Shown in pieces: positions 1-11,299 of a DNA stretch of 64,000 bases. Under the pieces are notes generated by a model. It was not told the origin of the DNA. It saw only the letters and a program-made list of their open reading frames with translations, and did not search any database. Origin of the DNA: Nageia nagi (Eukaryota > Pinophyta); contig JBITNC010000001.1 of the NCBI GenBank assembly GCA_050084985.1, forward strand, positions 210,304,001 to 210,368,000, read 5' to 3'. Numbering within the stretch: position 1 is the stretch's first letter; each line of letters opens with the position of its first letter. The translations under genes were made by a program, and so were the position numbers.

Positions 1-302
1 GGAGCCTAATTTTGCATTACTATTAGGGTTAGGGTTAGTTTAATATAAATAGATAGAGGTGTGTGGAGAAAGGCATCTTGAACATTATTTTTCACCTTTG
101 GAGTTGTAAGGAGGTAGCCCCCTCAAAGCAGGCTATGATTCTATTGCTATTTAGTAAAATCCTATCCTTATCTACTTATTGATGCTATTTCATATTCTAT
201 TTACTAGTGCATGCTCTATTATTTCTAATAGATAGTTGTCATTTTCCTATTTCAAATCAATATTCATTTCATTTTTATAATATTTCCTTTTTCATATTTG
301 TA
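1..302 (+). repeat. 5' LTR (3' part) of the chromovirus
   Basis: Bases 8-302 match 4755-5047 with a modest number of substitutions and small indels. The copy starts inside the LTR because of the window edge. A TTAGGGTTAGGGTTAG stretch near 25-40 resembles telomere repeat but is present in both LTR copies and is simply LTR sequence. Confidence 0.9.
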
Positions 303-312
303 TCATAAAATC

Positions 313-326
313 TAGTATCAAAACTC
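313..326 (+). other. tRNA-iMet primer binding site (mutated)
   Basis: TAGTATCAAAACTC lies about 10 bases after the LTR end and differs from the standard plant initiator-methionine primer site (TGGTATCAGAGC plus TC) only by G-to-A changes. Position and sequence fit minus-strand primer use. Confidence 0.8.
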
Positions 327-495
327 TTTCTAAGGCCATTCTACTATAGAAAAATCATCATTGGGAGAGCTAGCCCATTATGATAATCTTTTTGAGCTAA
401 TCATTTTGATATATTACACCCATACACATTTTTTAGCACCTTATAAAAATAGTAATTTCTAGAAATATTAGATTCAAAAATAGCAATTTTTAGAA

Positions 496-1443
496 ATGGC
501 ACCTAAAATAATATCCCAAATAGTAGCACAAGTTGATCCTACCATGATGACATTTCAAACTATGATCCAACAAATGGAAGATACACTTACTAATATATTT
601 AGAGTATAAATTTGATAAATATAGACACAAATACAAATTCTTGATAGTAAATGTGATAGTGTTCAACTAAGTCTTAGTCATACCAATAATGCATATAGTT
701 CATAGCAATTAGGGTAGTCAAGAAATCCATAAGGGTATCATCATAACTTTCAAAGCCAACAAGGTGGTTTCATTCTTCCTCACACAACCAAATTGAATTT
801 TCTTTGATTTTATGGAGATAATCCCATTGGCTAGATTTATAAAGTTGGATCATATTTCATATTGAACCAAATCCCAAAGGATTTTAAGGTGTGCATGGCA
901 TCTTTTCATTTGGACCATGAGGCTCTCCAATGGCACTAGTGGTATTCCAAAATGCATCATGATCCTTAATAATATGAATTCAATCAATAATTATTGATCC
1001 ATTTTGGTCCTTATTACTATGAAGACTTCATAGGGGCATTGACCAAGTTATGTCAAACTACAACAGTTAAAGAATACCAAAATTAGTTTGAGAAATTGAC
1101 AAATCACATAGAGGGGTTGGATGATGTATTTTTCATAAGTTGTTTTATCAATGGCTTAAAGGAAGAAATTAAACTAGAGGTCAAAATGTTTAATCCAAAA
1201 ACTATGATGGATGCTATTACCTTAGTAAAGCTTACTGAAGATAAAGCCAATTCTCATCGATGCAATGCAAGACCTCCATTCACCAAAACACATAATATTT
1301 CCCATTCCTTTAATAACATAAGTGTCCCACCATCAAATCACACAATGCAAACTAAGAAGTTGAAATGGGAAGAAATGGAAGAGCATTGAAAGAAGGGCTT
1401 GTGCTATAATTGTGATGAGAAATTTATTCATGGTCATCATTGT
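496..1443 (+). pseudogene. Chromovirus gag with CCHC-type zinc knuckle
   Basis: Gag is the structural protein that packages element RNA in cytoplasmic particles. The frame opens with ATG at 496 (MAPKIISQIVAQ). A capsid-like region at about 800-1250 has the typical gag blocks: a FYGDNP-like start, DHEALQWH, YYEDFIGALTKL, and FINGLKEEI followed by KLTEDKAN. The nucleocapsid knuckle is CYNCDEKFIHGHHC at about 1402-1443. Stops at about 607-625, 832, 938 and 1387 interrupt it; several are TAG where related proteins have Gln or Trp. The reading frame continues into the protease, so gag and pol were probably one polyprotein. Confidence is high for the family and low for exact ends. Confidence 0.8.
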
Positions 1444-1539
1444 ACACAACAAAAATTATATTTGCTTGATGCTGATGCTCCTAGTGAGGAGGAATATGAG
1501 AGTACAATCAAAGAGGTTACAAAAGAAACTCCAAATGAG

Positions 1540-1920
1540 GAGGACTTGGTTATATCTTATAATGCATTGGTAGGAATTACCATCCATAAAACTATGAAGG
1601 TCAAAGGGTTTTTTAAAAAGCACCCTCTTATAATATTTTTGGATTCAAGAAGTACTCATAATTTTATTGATCTATAAGTGGCTAAGGTTGCTAATTGTTA
1701 CATACACCCTATAAATAATTTTGAGGTTATGGTTGGTAATAGAGAAAAAATAGCATATAAAGGCACATGTCATAATGTCAAACTGAGCATGGACCACTAT
1801 ACTTTGAAAAGTGACATGTATTCTTTACCACTTGGGGGATGTGATATAGTTTTAGGGGTATAATGGTTGAGAACTTTGGGCACTGTATAATGGAATTTTG
1901 TAGAGCTATGGATGACTTTC
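1540..1920 (+). pseudogene. Chromovirus aspartic protease domain
   Basis: The region cleaves the gag-pol polyprotein in living elements. LDSRSTHNFI at about 1639-1668 corresponds to the retropepsin active-site loop (normally D-S/T-G), with Gly changed to Arg, so the enzyme is dead. Further on, GGCDIVLGV at about 1837-1863 matches the conserved second protease block that usually runs on to a W-L motif, which is present after a TAG stop. It shares the frame of gag and of the RT that follows. A TAG at 1675 splits the domain. Confidence 0.8.
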
Positions 1921-2159
1921 AAATTAGATGAATAAGAGCATACTCTCAAGGGATTATAGGGTGGATCTATATATATTATGAGCTTAGATCACATGGAAAA
2001 GATCTTACAAAAAACTAGAAAAGGAATGCTAGCATAGTTATACTCTTTATCAATCATTGAATCTAAAATCATAGAGCCTAAGGATCTATATCCCATCTTA
2101 AGTAAGCATGCAAGTACCTTTGAGGAACCAAAGGGATTACCACCCCAATGATCACATGA

Positions 2160-2990
2160 TCATGATATCCAATTGGTGCTAAGAAGTCACCCACCAAACA
2201 TTTGTCCTTATTGGTATCCTTGTTTACAAAAAAATGAAATTGAAAAATTAGTTAAGGAACCATTGGATGTAGGAGTAATCTAACCTAGCATAATCCCATA
2301 TTCTTCTCTAGTTATATTGATTCATAAAAAAAATGGTTCTTGGCATATGTGTGTTGATTTTAAGGCCCTCAATAAAATTACCCTTAAGAATAAATTTCCC
2401 ATTCTAGTCATTGGTGAATTACTAGATGAACTACATGGGGCAAGATATTTTTCCAAACTAGACGTATGATTTGGGTATCACCAAATCTACCTCAAGGAGG
2501 AGGATATATCAAAAATTACATTTCACATCCATGAGGGCCATTATGAGTTCTTGGTCATGCCTTTTGGCCTCACAAATGCTGCATCCATGTTTCAAAGTTT
2601 AATGGATTAGGTGTTTCATCCATTCCTTAGGAAGTTCATTTTAATTTTCTTTGATGATATCTTGATCTATAGTAAGACATGGTAAGAACATGTGGCACAT
2701 GTTGACCAAACCTTACAAATTTTGAAGGAACACTAGCTATATGCAAAAAAATCAAAATGTTCATTTAATAAGAAGGAAATTGATTACTTAGGCCATGTTA
2801 TATCCGAAGAGGGAGTTAAAGTGGATCCATAAAAGATTATTGACATGCAAAACTAGTCTATTCGTACATCTTTGAAAAGTATTTGAGGATTCTTAGGGTT
2901 GATAGGCTATTATAGGAAATTTGTGAAGGATTATGGCAATATTGTAGCACCTCTAACCATGTTGTTGAAAAAGAATGCATTCTAATGGTC
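2160..2990 (+). pseudogene. Chromovirus reverse transcriptase domain
   Basis: Reverse transcriptase copies element RNA into DNA. Conserved blocks in order: CVDFKALNKIT at about 2350, FPILVIGELLDEL, ARYFSKLDV at 2440, [22 protein letters not shown] at about 2560, and the catalytic FDDILIYS at 2650-2673, keeping both aspartates. LGHVISEEGV at about 2790 is the RT/RNase H linker. Stops occur at LDV-stop-FGYHQ (probably Arg CGA to TGA), after SLMD and elsewhere. The frame is the same as gag, and a shift occurs between about 2990 and 3190. Confidence 0.9.
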
Positions 2991-3059
2991 CCCTCAAGCT
3001 AAGGTACCTTTCCTTAAGCTCAAGGAGGCGATGTGTACCACCTTGGTATTAGTAATGGC

Positions 3060-3467
3060 ATATTTTTGTAAAACCTTAATGATAGAAAGTGAAAAACTTT
3101 ATGATAGAAATTGATGCTTATGGAGTAGGAATTAGGGTAGTATTAATGTAGGAGGGTCATCCCTTAGCATTCACTAGTAGAGCACTCTGGGAAAAATTTG
3201 GGTAAGTCCACTTATGAAAAAGAAATGCTTGCCATCATTCATGTAGTTCAATGTTGGAGACCATATCTCATTGGTTGCCATTTCATAATCCTCATAGATC
3301 ATCATAGTTTGAAATTTTTCATTGAGAAACACATTTCTACACTTGAGCAACAAAAATGGGTGACCAAACTAATAGGGTATGATTATGAGATAGTATACTA
3401 TAAAGGTAAGAAGAATGTGGTTATCGATGCTTTGTCCAAAAAATTTGAAGATCAAGTAGCACTGTAA
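3060..3467 (+). pseudogene. Chromovirus RNase H domain
   Basis: This domain degrades the RNA strand during reverse transcription. STYEKEMLAII at about 3207-3239 and the following DHHSLKFFIE and LIGYDYEIVYYKGKKNVV blocks are diagnostic of Ty3/gypsy RNase H, ending in DALSKK at about 3427-3444 (the usual end is A-D-A-L-S). The N-terminal half (about 3060-3190) is scrambled by a frameshift, and this part reads in frame 3. An isoleucine replaces the expected alanine in the final block. Confidence 0.85.
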
Positions 3468-3629
3468 GCTCTTTCATGTCTTATTCCTTAATGGTTGGAT
3501 AAAGTTAAACAAGAGTGGGTAGAGGATAGGTCCACCTAAGAATTGCTAAAATAGATCATTCAAGACCCCATGAGTAAACCACACCATACATGGCATGATG
3601 GTATTTTGAGATTCAAAGGTCAAATTTTG

Positions 3630-4160
3630 TTACCATATCCTTCAAAATGTAAATAAAAAATACTTATTGAATTGCATTCCAAACCTACATCAAGATATGA
3701 AAGATTTTTTAAAACTTATAAGTGAGTGGCATGGTCATTCTATTGGATAGGTATGAAATTAGATATCAAGTAGTTTGTGGTAGCTTATGATGTATGTCAA
3801 TGACAAAAGAGTGAGATAATGGGTACTCTAGGACTCTTCAACCTCTTTCCATACCTACCCATACATGGATCAATATCTCCATGGACTTAATTGAAGGCCT
3901 TCCTAAATCTCATGGTAAATTAGTTATTATAGTGGTGATTGATTAATTATCCAAATATGCTCATTTTGGTTCATTAGTTCATCCGTACAATATATCTTAT
4001 TCTTCTACTAGTAAGATGACCCCTTATGAAGTAGTGTATGGTTAAGCTCCACCAATAGTCACCTCATATGTTGTAGGCACTACTAAAGTTTAGGCAATTG
4101 ACTCAGATTTAATTACTTGGGATGATATTCTTCATTTGCTCAAGGATAACCTTTTAGATA
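3630..4160 (+). pseudogene. Chromovirus integrase, core partly deleted
   Basis: Integrase inserts the DNA copy into the host genome. The start of the catalytic core is readable around 3860-3985: INISMDLIEGLP with the first catalytic Asp, then VIIVVID and SKYAHFGSLVHPY. The reading then jumps straight to SKMTPYEVVYG at about 4009-4041, which normally lies about 100 residues further on. The second Asp and the Glu of the D-D-E triad are therefore missing. The join falls at about 3985-3992 and is a clean deletion, not a frameshift. Stops and a shift before 3860 add further damage. Confidence 0.85.
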
Positions 4161-4377
4161 GCCCAACATCATATGAAATAATAGGTTGATCAACAACATG
4201 TGGAAAGAGATTCTAGGTCGATGACATGGTCTTTCTAAGGCTACAACCTTATTGCCAAAAATCCTTAAAAATAAAATGCCATCAAAAATTGGTCCCAAAT
4301 TTTTATGGTCCTTACAAGTGTTATAGCACATTGGCCTAGCTACATACAACTTAGAGCTTCCTTCTTTCAAGATTCAC

Positions 4378-4632
4378 CCAGTGTTTCATGTCTCTTACCT
4401 CGAGAAAGTGGTTGGATTAGAGGTTTAGGTTTAGAAATAATTACCTAAGTTGGTAGAGGATGGATCAATAGTACTTGTACCTAATGTAGTTTTAGATCAA
4501 TGTTCATGATAGCTTCATAATTTCTCCATCATAGAAGTCCTTATGCAGTGGCAAGGCATGGTGCCAAAAGATGTAACATGGGAAATCCTTCATCAACTAC
4601 AGCAATAGTTTCCACACTTCAAGCTTTGAGGA
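4378..4632 (+). pseudogene. Integrase tail with chromodomain-like motif
   Basis: FHVSYLEKVVG at about 4384-4416 is the standard end of the Ty3/gypsy integrase GPY/F region. It is followed by LPKLVEDG, a LVPNVVLDQ block and QWQGMVPKDVTWEILHQ at about 4546-4596, then FPHFKL. The spacing of W-x-G and D-x-TWE is that of chromovirus chromodomains, which target insertion to particular chromatin. Several stops (TAG, TGA) interrupt it. The call as chromodomain is by motif pattern only. Confidence 0.7.
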
Positions 4633-4659
4633 AAAAGCTTCATCCCAAGAGGGTTGGCA

Positions 4660-5047
4660 TGTTAGGATTCCACATCCTAACATTTTAGTGTTAATATTAT
4701 TATTTTATTAAATTATCAACCTATATTTTAATATTGTGATTGTAAGGGCAGGGTTTAATTTTGCATTACTACTAGGGTTAGGGTTAGTTTAATATAAATA
4801 GATAGAGGTGTGTGGAGAAAGGCATGTTGAACATTATTTTTTACCTTTGGAGTTGTAAAGAGGTATTACCCTCAAATAAACCTATAATTTTGTTACTATT
4901 TAGTAAAATCCTATCCTTATCTACTTATTGATGCTATTTTGTATTTTATTTACCCATGCATGGTTTGTTATTTCCAATAGTTATCATTTTTCTATTTCAA
5001 ATCAATATTCATTTCATTTCTACAATATTTCATTTTTCATATTTGTA
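4660..5047 (+). repeat. 3' LTR of the chromovirus
   Basis: The LTR begins TGTTAGGATTCCACATCCTAACA, containing the near-palindrome TTAGGATTCCACATCCTAA, just after a purine-rich AAGAGGGTTGG tract (about 4648-4658) that serves as polypurine tract. It ends near TTTGTA at 5047, where similarity to the left LTR stops. Length is about 388 bp. CTAGGGTTAGGGTTAG at about 4772 is shared with the left copy. Confidence 0.85.
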
Positions 5048-5529
5048 GAAACATAACAAAAATAGTCATATAAAATTTGAACATAACAAAGTAGCAACAC
5101 TAGAATACAACAATGCTTTGATAATAGGAAAAAATGGGTACAACAAGAAGATACATACACAATAGATGGCCTAATAAATAGAAAAAGAGGCCCAAAATTT
5201 AACTAAAAAAAAGAGAGATACATTTTATATACTAGTATCTCATTCATCAAATTTGATAATCATATGTCAAAAATAATGAAAAAGGGATAAATAGAGATAC
5301 TTTTTCCATAAAATACATACACTAAAAATGTGAAATCAAAGTGTTGACTAGACATTGTTATGAATAGAGTGGTAGTGTTGGGTTCCAACATTGTCTCCCA
5401 ATTATAGGAACATAAAAACACTTAATTTAAGATGAAAAATTGCAAAATTAGACTAAATTATGAAAAAGAAACATATGAATATGAAACATGATGGAAGAAT
5501 TTATGGAATAGCCAAAACATGATCAACAT

Positions 5530-7734
5530 TAAGAACCATACCTAGTCTTAATTGTTGTTAAGCTTGCTATTATGGTTGTGGGATACTCATATTATTGGTT
5601 TGTAGCTTCTTACAAACATCATAAAGTTCCACTTTATTGAATTATGGAAATGGATTGTTGAATATCATCAACCTTTATTTTTATGCATGTACTAGGCTAT
5701 CCTATATTGGTTTAAACTTTTTTTTACAAAACCTCATGGTCAAATTTAAATTTATTTTTATCATGTAAATCTTAGATGATATTTCTAAGATGAAAACACT
5801 CATTTTTTGCATGATTGGTTCTCCTATGGTATTACAAAAGAGGTATGCTTGATAGCCTTAAGGTTTAATATGAGGGAGCTCTTTTATTGGAAGATAACAG
5901 ACCAAACTCATAGCTACTAAGGAATCCAAGCCTTCACTAATGTCCTCATTGAAGTCGGTATACTACCTATGTAAATTTTTAGGTTACCACACTTCTATAT
6001 CATCATGGGTCACATGAGCTATCATTTTGACTTTAGGCTGATGGTGATGGTTGTTTCTAAGTTTATTAGGAGAAGAATAAGTTTGTACTAAATTTGGATT
6101 CATATGGATTATGAGTTCATTGAAGACTTTGTGATGGGCCTCTTTACTAAGTATTTCATCTATTAGTTTTTCATATGGGTAATCTTAGAAATCTTAGAAG
6201 TCATGCCTACAAGATGGTAATAAGTCTTGAAAAAGAATATGCTTCTTTTCTTTGGTAGGTATTAGGACTTAGTTGGCTACTTTAAACCACTCAATAATGA
6301 ACTCAATAGCAAGTTGAATTTGTTTCTATTTTAAGTTATACATGTCTAAAGTAGATGGTTCTTATGTTATGAATAAATTATATCGATCTAAGAAAGCTTT
6401 AAAAAAATCATCAAAATACATAATACCTTTATTAGGTAGATTAGTAAACCACAAGAATGATTTAGATTTTAAGCTAAGAGGAAATGATTTAGCTAATAAG
6501 TCATCATCATTTTTAATTGAAATAGCCTCTAAGTGATACCTTTGAAAATGTAATCTAGGATCATAATGACCATCAAACATAGTAAATATTACCTATTTAT
6601 CATTCCTTCTTTAGAAAATGTGATGGAAAAAGGAATTATCACTACCTCTTGGAATAATAGGTGCAAACATGATGTATGCCATGATGGAATCCTTCTATTG
6701 ATTTAACTATTGTCATTTTTACAATGCATCATATGGAGGTGCATGTGGTAATGGTATACCAATATATTTGTGCTTTTCCTTTCCTAAACCTATAAATAAA
6801 CTAAAATAATAAACTTTTTCTTATTCTAAAGTCCTCACCAAATTATTGACCAACTCCATTTGACATTTTGGTTTAATAGGTTTGTATTCCAAGTTAAGCT
6901 TCAAAAAATTTAATTCTCTCTTTAAGATATCAAATGATACATCTAAAAAACTTGGTCTTTGCCACATGTTGAAAGATATTACTAGATCTAGTTCATCCAT
7001 CCATGATTCAAGGATGGGTGGCCTTTAGGGTTCTTCATTTTTTGAGATATCAACTAGGTCTTCTTCATCGATGCTATATTTGAACTCTTTATCATAATAA
7101 AGAAGTACTTATGGAATGAAAACCCTAGGATCAAGAAGAGACTAGACATAATTCTAATTAGGTAATAAAGTGGTGGCATTAGGTATAGCATCATTGCTAG
7201 GGTTATGTGTACTACCAATGGTTTGGTTTGGAATAGGGGTTTGAAAATAATATTAGGGGTGGAAAATTGTAACAAAGGAACTTCAAAAGTTTCAAAGTAT
7301 TTGTAAGCTTATTAATAAGTGTTTAATGTCATATAATATTCTATTTTTTAGATCATCTACCTCTATTTATATATTCATGATCAGAATGTAGGGTAGAAAT
7401 TAGGAAGAGGTGCTTAATTTTGGTATCAACTTCTTGTAAAATTTGGAAAATAAGAGGAAATTTTTGACCTTGTGGAATAGATAAGATTTTAGTAAGTACC
7501 TATAAGGCATTGGATGGGATCTTATCAAGGTCTCTTAATTATTTTCCACTTATTTTTAGGTTACATGGATACAATCTTCTAGAGAGATATCATATTCATC
7601 ATATAGGTGTAGTCTTTATACTCTTTCACTTTTTCTTCTAGGTGCATTGGCATAATTATTGTGTGCCTTAAATTTTTTTATTAGTATAATAGGATATTCA
7701 AGATTTTCATGATTTGTAGCAATGAGTGTATCCA
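5530..7734 (-). pseudogene. Gypsy gag (non-chromovirus type), decayed
   Basis: An ATG at 7734 on the minus strand opens MDTLIATNHENLEYPIILIK. The best preserved part is the capsid core at 6580-6362: MFDGHYDPRLHFQRYH, then DDDLLAKSFPLSLKSKS, LWFTNLPNKGIMYFDDFF and KAFLDRYNLF. This is the retrotransposon gag pattern (DP-x-x-H, PLSL, W, F-x-x-FL-x-x-F) of the Athila/Tat branch. Downstream, coding character continues to about 5530 with stops and shifts, but no CCHC knuckle is obvious. Most stops fit C-to-T or G-to-A change. Gag would package element RNA; this copy cannot. Exact ends are uncertain. Confidence 0.75.
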
Positions 7735-7818
7735 TTCTAAAATAATTTAAATGAGAGATTAGTTCTATCTAAAACCCTAGGGTTTTGATGCAACTAGTGA
7801 AGGATAATGTGATGTATC

Positions 7819-7836
7819 GAGAAGTTAGGTTCACCA
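7819..7836 (-). other. Candidate primer binding site
   Basis: On the minus strand, TGGTGAACCTAACTTCTC starts two bases after an LTR end (..TTATAACA). TGG is the complement of the tRNA CCA end. The tRNA was not identified. The plus-strand gypsy element at 9754 has a site beginning with the same TGGTGAAC. Confidence 0.55.
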
Positions 7837-7838
7837 AT

Positions 7839-8422
7839 TGTTATAACTTAAACAATAATTATTAAGGTTATTTAGAGAATAATTAAATTTGCTAATTAAC
7901 TATGAATATTAAGAAATCAATGATATGAAATATTGTAATGACCTATACTTTACTTGTGAAGATGAATGGAGGAGAAATTTGATTGAAAGTGGATGAATGA
8001 TAAGCTTCCCTGAAATAAGGAGCCACTAATAGCACTAAGAACTAAGCAATAGTGTTAGGAACCTAGTGATAGTGCCCAGTTACCATTCCATAATGTCTCA
8101 CCCTTTTTATTAATGTCATAATTACACCTTTGATATATGGAATCTTAATCATGAAGGGATGAAAGATCATAGGAATGCAAAATTTAAAGTATTACAAAAT
8201 CTAGAGATGATAGGTGGCATTAAGAAACCCTAGTCAAGATTAACAGAAATATATTTTCATATATCAAGGATTTGGGATTATGTCATATTATATCATATCA
8301 TTGATAATACATAACCCCTTGACCTTTATAGGTAATAGGTCTAGTGGTAAGGCTCTTCCTTAGGCTTAATGTGATGCTAAGCTAACCTATAACCATAAAA
8401 CATAAAGGTAGATGAGAGTACA
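7839..8422 (-). repeat. 5' LTR of the minus-strand gypsy element (outer end approximate)
   Basis: On the plus strand the block starts TGTTATAACTT at 7839, directly beside the primer site, and has no coding signal. The outer end is set near 8422 (GAGAGTACA) only because a CA is needed there; no second copy is in the window to fix it. It includes GGTCTAGTGGTAAGGCTC at about 8337, which recalls a tRNA A box. Confidence 0.45.
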
Positions 8423-9136
8423 TATGAAAAAGAGAATTTATTTAATAAATTAAATAAATTAGTTTAAATATATAAAAAATTATTTTAATTAAATCAAAAT
8501 CCCTTTTGTTAACAAAATGAAATATCTATATCTATCCATTGGAGGTCATTCAAATTATATATTATGTTGGAATATACATAACTATCTGAGGCTTACTACT
8601 TGTTCAAGTATGCATATATGTTATATTATAACTAATGCATATAAATTTAATATTAAAATATTATTTATTTTTCTTTTACCATATGATTATTTGTGCATTT
8701 TATAATAAAAAATATTACATGTCTTCAAATAAGAGATTATTATTTTTTTCTGTAGTGGGTGGAAAATCTCACAATGAGACATTTGACTCATTTGAAGAAG
8801 ATTAAATACCTTGGCCATATAAAATATTTTTCAACAAAAAATAAATTTTAAATTAAAAAATATGGTAAAAAAGATAACACCCCCATTCCTTGTTATGCAA
8901 TTCCTATGGATTAATTAATAAAGTAATAATAAAAGTGGAAGAAGATAGAGAAAGATCCTATGAGGAAGGTACTGCTACAAGGCCAATTGATCAAATAATT
9001 ATTGTTAAAAATAACTTACCCAAAGGTGAGATTATTATTGGAAAAAATATGCACATATATAATATTTCAATTTCATTATTTTATCAATTATATTATGATT
9101 AATTTTATACATATTTATAGGCATGAAAACTATAGA
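8423..9136. other. AT-rich spacer, nothing identified
   Basis: Runs of A/T with a 70-codon open frame on the plus strand at 8890-9102 (LINKVIIKVEEDRERSYEE) that has no family I recognise and no ATG-based reason to be a gene. It lies between the minus-strand gypsy LTR and the start of the next gypsy element. Confidence 0.4.
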
Positions 9137-9749
9137 TGCTTAAAAATGAATTTTTATTTATTAAATAATTTATTTTTATAGCATTGATGGATATTTATTG
9201 TAAAAAGGGGTTAAAATCACTATAATAAATGTAAAAAAATCAATGTAAAAAAATCACTAAATGATGTAAGTGGTGTCAAATGTCTATAAAGGCATCATAA
9301 ACTATGTAATATGTGATGATACTAAGAAAATAATAAGATCAAGATGTTTTTATAAAAGAATATAAAGGGAAAATGATTCATCATTAGTATATCACCCACA
9401 AAATAAGAGAATATATGAATATCATCCATTTGGACAACAATGATGTTTTGTAGCACCACCTATTTGAGGATTTATTAGCTACCTTTCTTCATGTTCTACA
9501 TACTTTAATTTATGTATATGATATTGCTTATTTTAAGGCATCAATAATGTGTTATCACTAAGGTATTGATATTATAGTTCATGAGTTCTATTGCACAGAG
9601 GTAGTATTCATAGCTCATTTATTTAGATATGATGAAGGTACATAGTTATTATTGTTAATTATTGGTATATTTCTTATATATATTTTAGTATTACATTTGT
9701 AGAGAAACAGTGCTTTTTTTATTGCATTACACATTATTTATAGTTTATA
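9137..9749 (+). repeat. 5' LTR of the old gypsy element
   Basis: Starts TGCTTAAAAATGAATT and aligns over its length with 22483-23083, for example TAAGTGGTGTCAAATGTCTATAA near 9268 and near 22609. Ends in TATA where the right copy has TACA. Length 613 bp. Confidence 0.85.
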
Positions 9750-9753
9750 TTTT

Positions 9754-9771
9754 TGGTGAACATATTGTTTC
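9754..9771 (+). other. Candidate primer binding site
   Basis: TGGTGAACATATTGTTTC begins four bases after the LTR end. It starts with TGG as primer sites do; the tRNA was not identified. Confidence 0.5.
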
Positions 9772-10880
9772 AAATGATCTTTTCCCTCCTAATTGAGATC
9801 TCACATATATTCTCTAAATCCTCTATACAAACTTGGGGGTGTTGTATGGTATTGTGTTATAGCTTTTGATCTATTTCAAAAGAAATCCTATATCTAATAA
9901 CTAAAAATAAAAATAAAATCAAAACATAATCTACTAACCATAATTTACTAACAATTCTTTCTAGAGTTCAAAGATATATAGTTACACATGACTACCTAAC
10001 TTCAATGGGATCCAAAGAACATGTAGATCATCTATTTGACCATGAAACCATGAAGATACTGAGTTGCAATTTAGCATTGAAATATGCTCAGTATTTCTTA
10101 ATCTATTATTTTTGGTTAATAAGATCATAACTAGTCTTTCCTATTCTATTATATCCCTGAACTTAAGGAAGTGTGGTGGTACACTACTTCTACATAGTCC
10201 TGGCAAAAATCTCATCAAAGAATTCATAAAAAGAAATAGCAATTAACATAGTATCCCCTATGTATAATGAACCTCTCACCTATCTAAAACTTAGGGACTA
10301 GTTAGCTCAAATGAGATGGTATCCCAACTCTATAGGATTTAGTTTCCTCTCATCATACATAATACATAAAATATTCCTGACAACAACACCAAAAATCTTT
10401 TGAAATAATAAGTACATAAAAAATCTAAGAGCTTTAGAATTAGGATGAAGCTTCATAATCACTATGAAACTTTAGAATCATGTGAAATTTGGAGGGGATA
10501 TTTCTTACAAAAATGGTTACTCATATCATTTTATAGTTTTGAAAAAGATGTAGTAATGAGGGAGTTATGACTCTACAATTTTATGTTCTAGATTGGATAA
10601 CTATTGGATACTGGATCAAAATAGAGATTGTATTGCTAAAGAATATGATTGGATTTAAATTATTCTATTTAAATTGAGGGAAAAATTAACATATTGATAC
10701 TTTCAAGTACCAAATTTAGTGGAAGTTGTTAAAATTTATTAATAGTGACTCAACTACATAAATATTGAATTTAGTCCATGTTGTAAATAATTTACTATTA
10801 ATATAATAAACCTATACCTATAGAAGAATGTATGATTAGTTTGATAAGGATAATAAAAATCCATATGTTAAAAAAGAAGA
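9772..10880 (+). other. Leader and eroded gag N-terminus of the old gypsy element
   Basis: About 1.1 kb between primer site and the first recognisable gag motif. No convincing gag capsid block is readable in any frame, so this is either untranslated leader or gag too decayed to see. Confidence 0.4.
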
Positions 10881-10889
10881 AAAAATATA

Positions 10890-11230
10890 AACATGGATGA
10901 AGAGTTTGCTCTTACTAGATTTGCTACAAAAAGGAACTATACACTTGCTTTTCCTATTTATCCCAAGCTTCTTTTACATGATCTAATTAGAAAGGGCTTG
11001 TTAAATCCATTGTATGGAAAGGAAAATAATGATAATGTGTTTATGGGTAATTAATATGCTTATTATTCCTACCATAATAAAAGAGGACATGCTAAAAGTT
11101 GTTGTAAATATCTTAAGGCTACAATATTAGATCTTATAGCTCAAGGGAAGTATGGAGTCAAAGAGAATACTTCAGATCTAGATCAAGTAGTGAATACTAT
11201 ATGAATATATGAAGGGATTTATGTCACACT
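10890..11230 (+). pseudogene. Gag C-terminus with zinc-knuckle-like motif
   Basis: The frame reads DEEFALTRFATKRNYTLAF, a pre-knuckle block LLHDLIRKGLLNPLYG, then YYSYHNKRGHAKSCCKYLKA and ILDLIAQGKYG at about 11059-11157. The Y-x-x-H-x3-GH-x4-C pattern followed by LK-x2-I-x-DLI-x-QG is typical of gag in the Tat branch, with the first Cys replaced. In a living element it binds the RNA genome. A few stops interrupt it. Confidence 0.75.
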
Positions 11231-11299
11231 CAAAAGAGTCCATCAAAATTCTATCCCAAATTTTATTACTACTTAATAAATAAGTCTCCTACTTGATCC

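Larger units (their letters stand above)
1..5047 (+). mobile_element. Ty3/gypsy chromovirus-type LTR retrotransposon, decayed
   Basis: The first 302 bases recur at about 4746-5047, which marks the two LTRs; the left one is cut by the window edge. Between them lie, in order, a primer site, gag with a zinc knuckle, protease, reverse transcriptase, RNase H, integrase and a chromodomain-like tail, the Ty3/gypsy order. Gag through RT stays in one frame (frame 1) from 496 to about 2990, as in single-ORF chromoviruses. Many in-frame stops and an integrase deletion make it non-functional. The domain order is seen directly; chromovirus assignment rests on the C-terminal tail, which reads most like the Reina group, but I would not fix the clade by eye. 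The left target duplication lies outside the window, so the insertion site cannot be checked. Confidence 0.9.
5048..8422 (-). mobile_element. Minus-strand Ty3/gypsy element, gag half and 5' LTR
   Basis: A gag coding region on the minus strand, preceded by a primer-site-like sequence and an LTR-like block at 7839-8422, marks the 5' half of a gypsy element read right to left. No protease, RT or matching left LTR is found before 5047, where the chromovirus begins, so the rest is probably cut off by that insertion and continues left of the window. The first 400 bases (5048-about 5450) show no coding signal I can identify. Confidence 0.6.

Noticed and set aside
25-40. TTAGGGTTAGGGTTAG as interstitial telomere repeat
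   Set aside because: It is repeated at the equivalent place in the other LTR, so it is LTR sequence.
6342-6536. Plus-strand 64-codon frame
   Set aside because: Opposite the minus-strand gag capsid core, which has clear gag motifs.
8330-8360. tRNA A-box-like GGTCTAGTGGTAAGGCTC
   Set aside because: No B box or cloverleaf downstream; lies in an LTR-like block.
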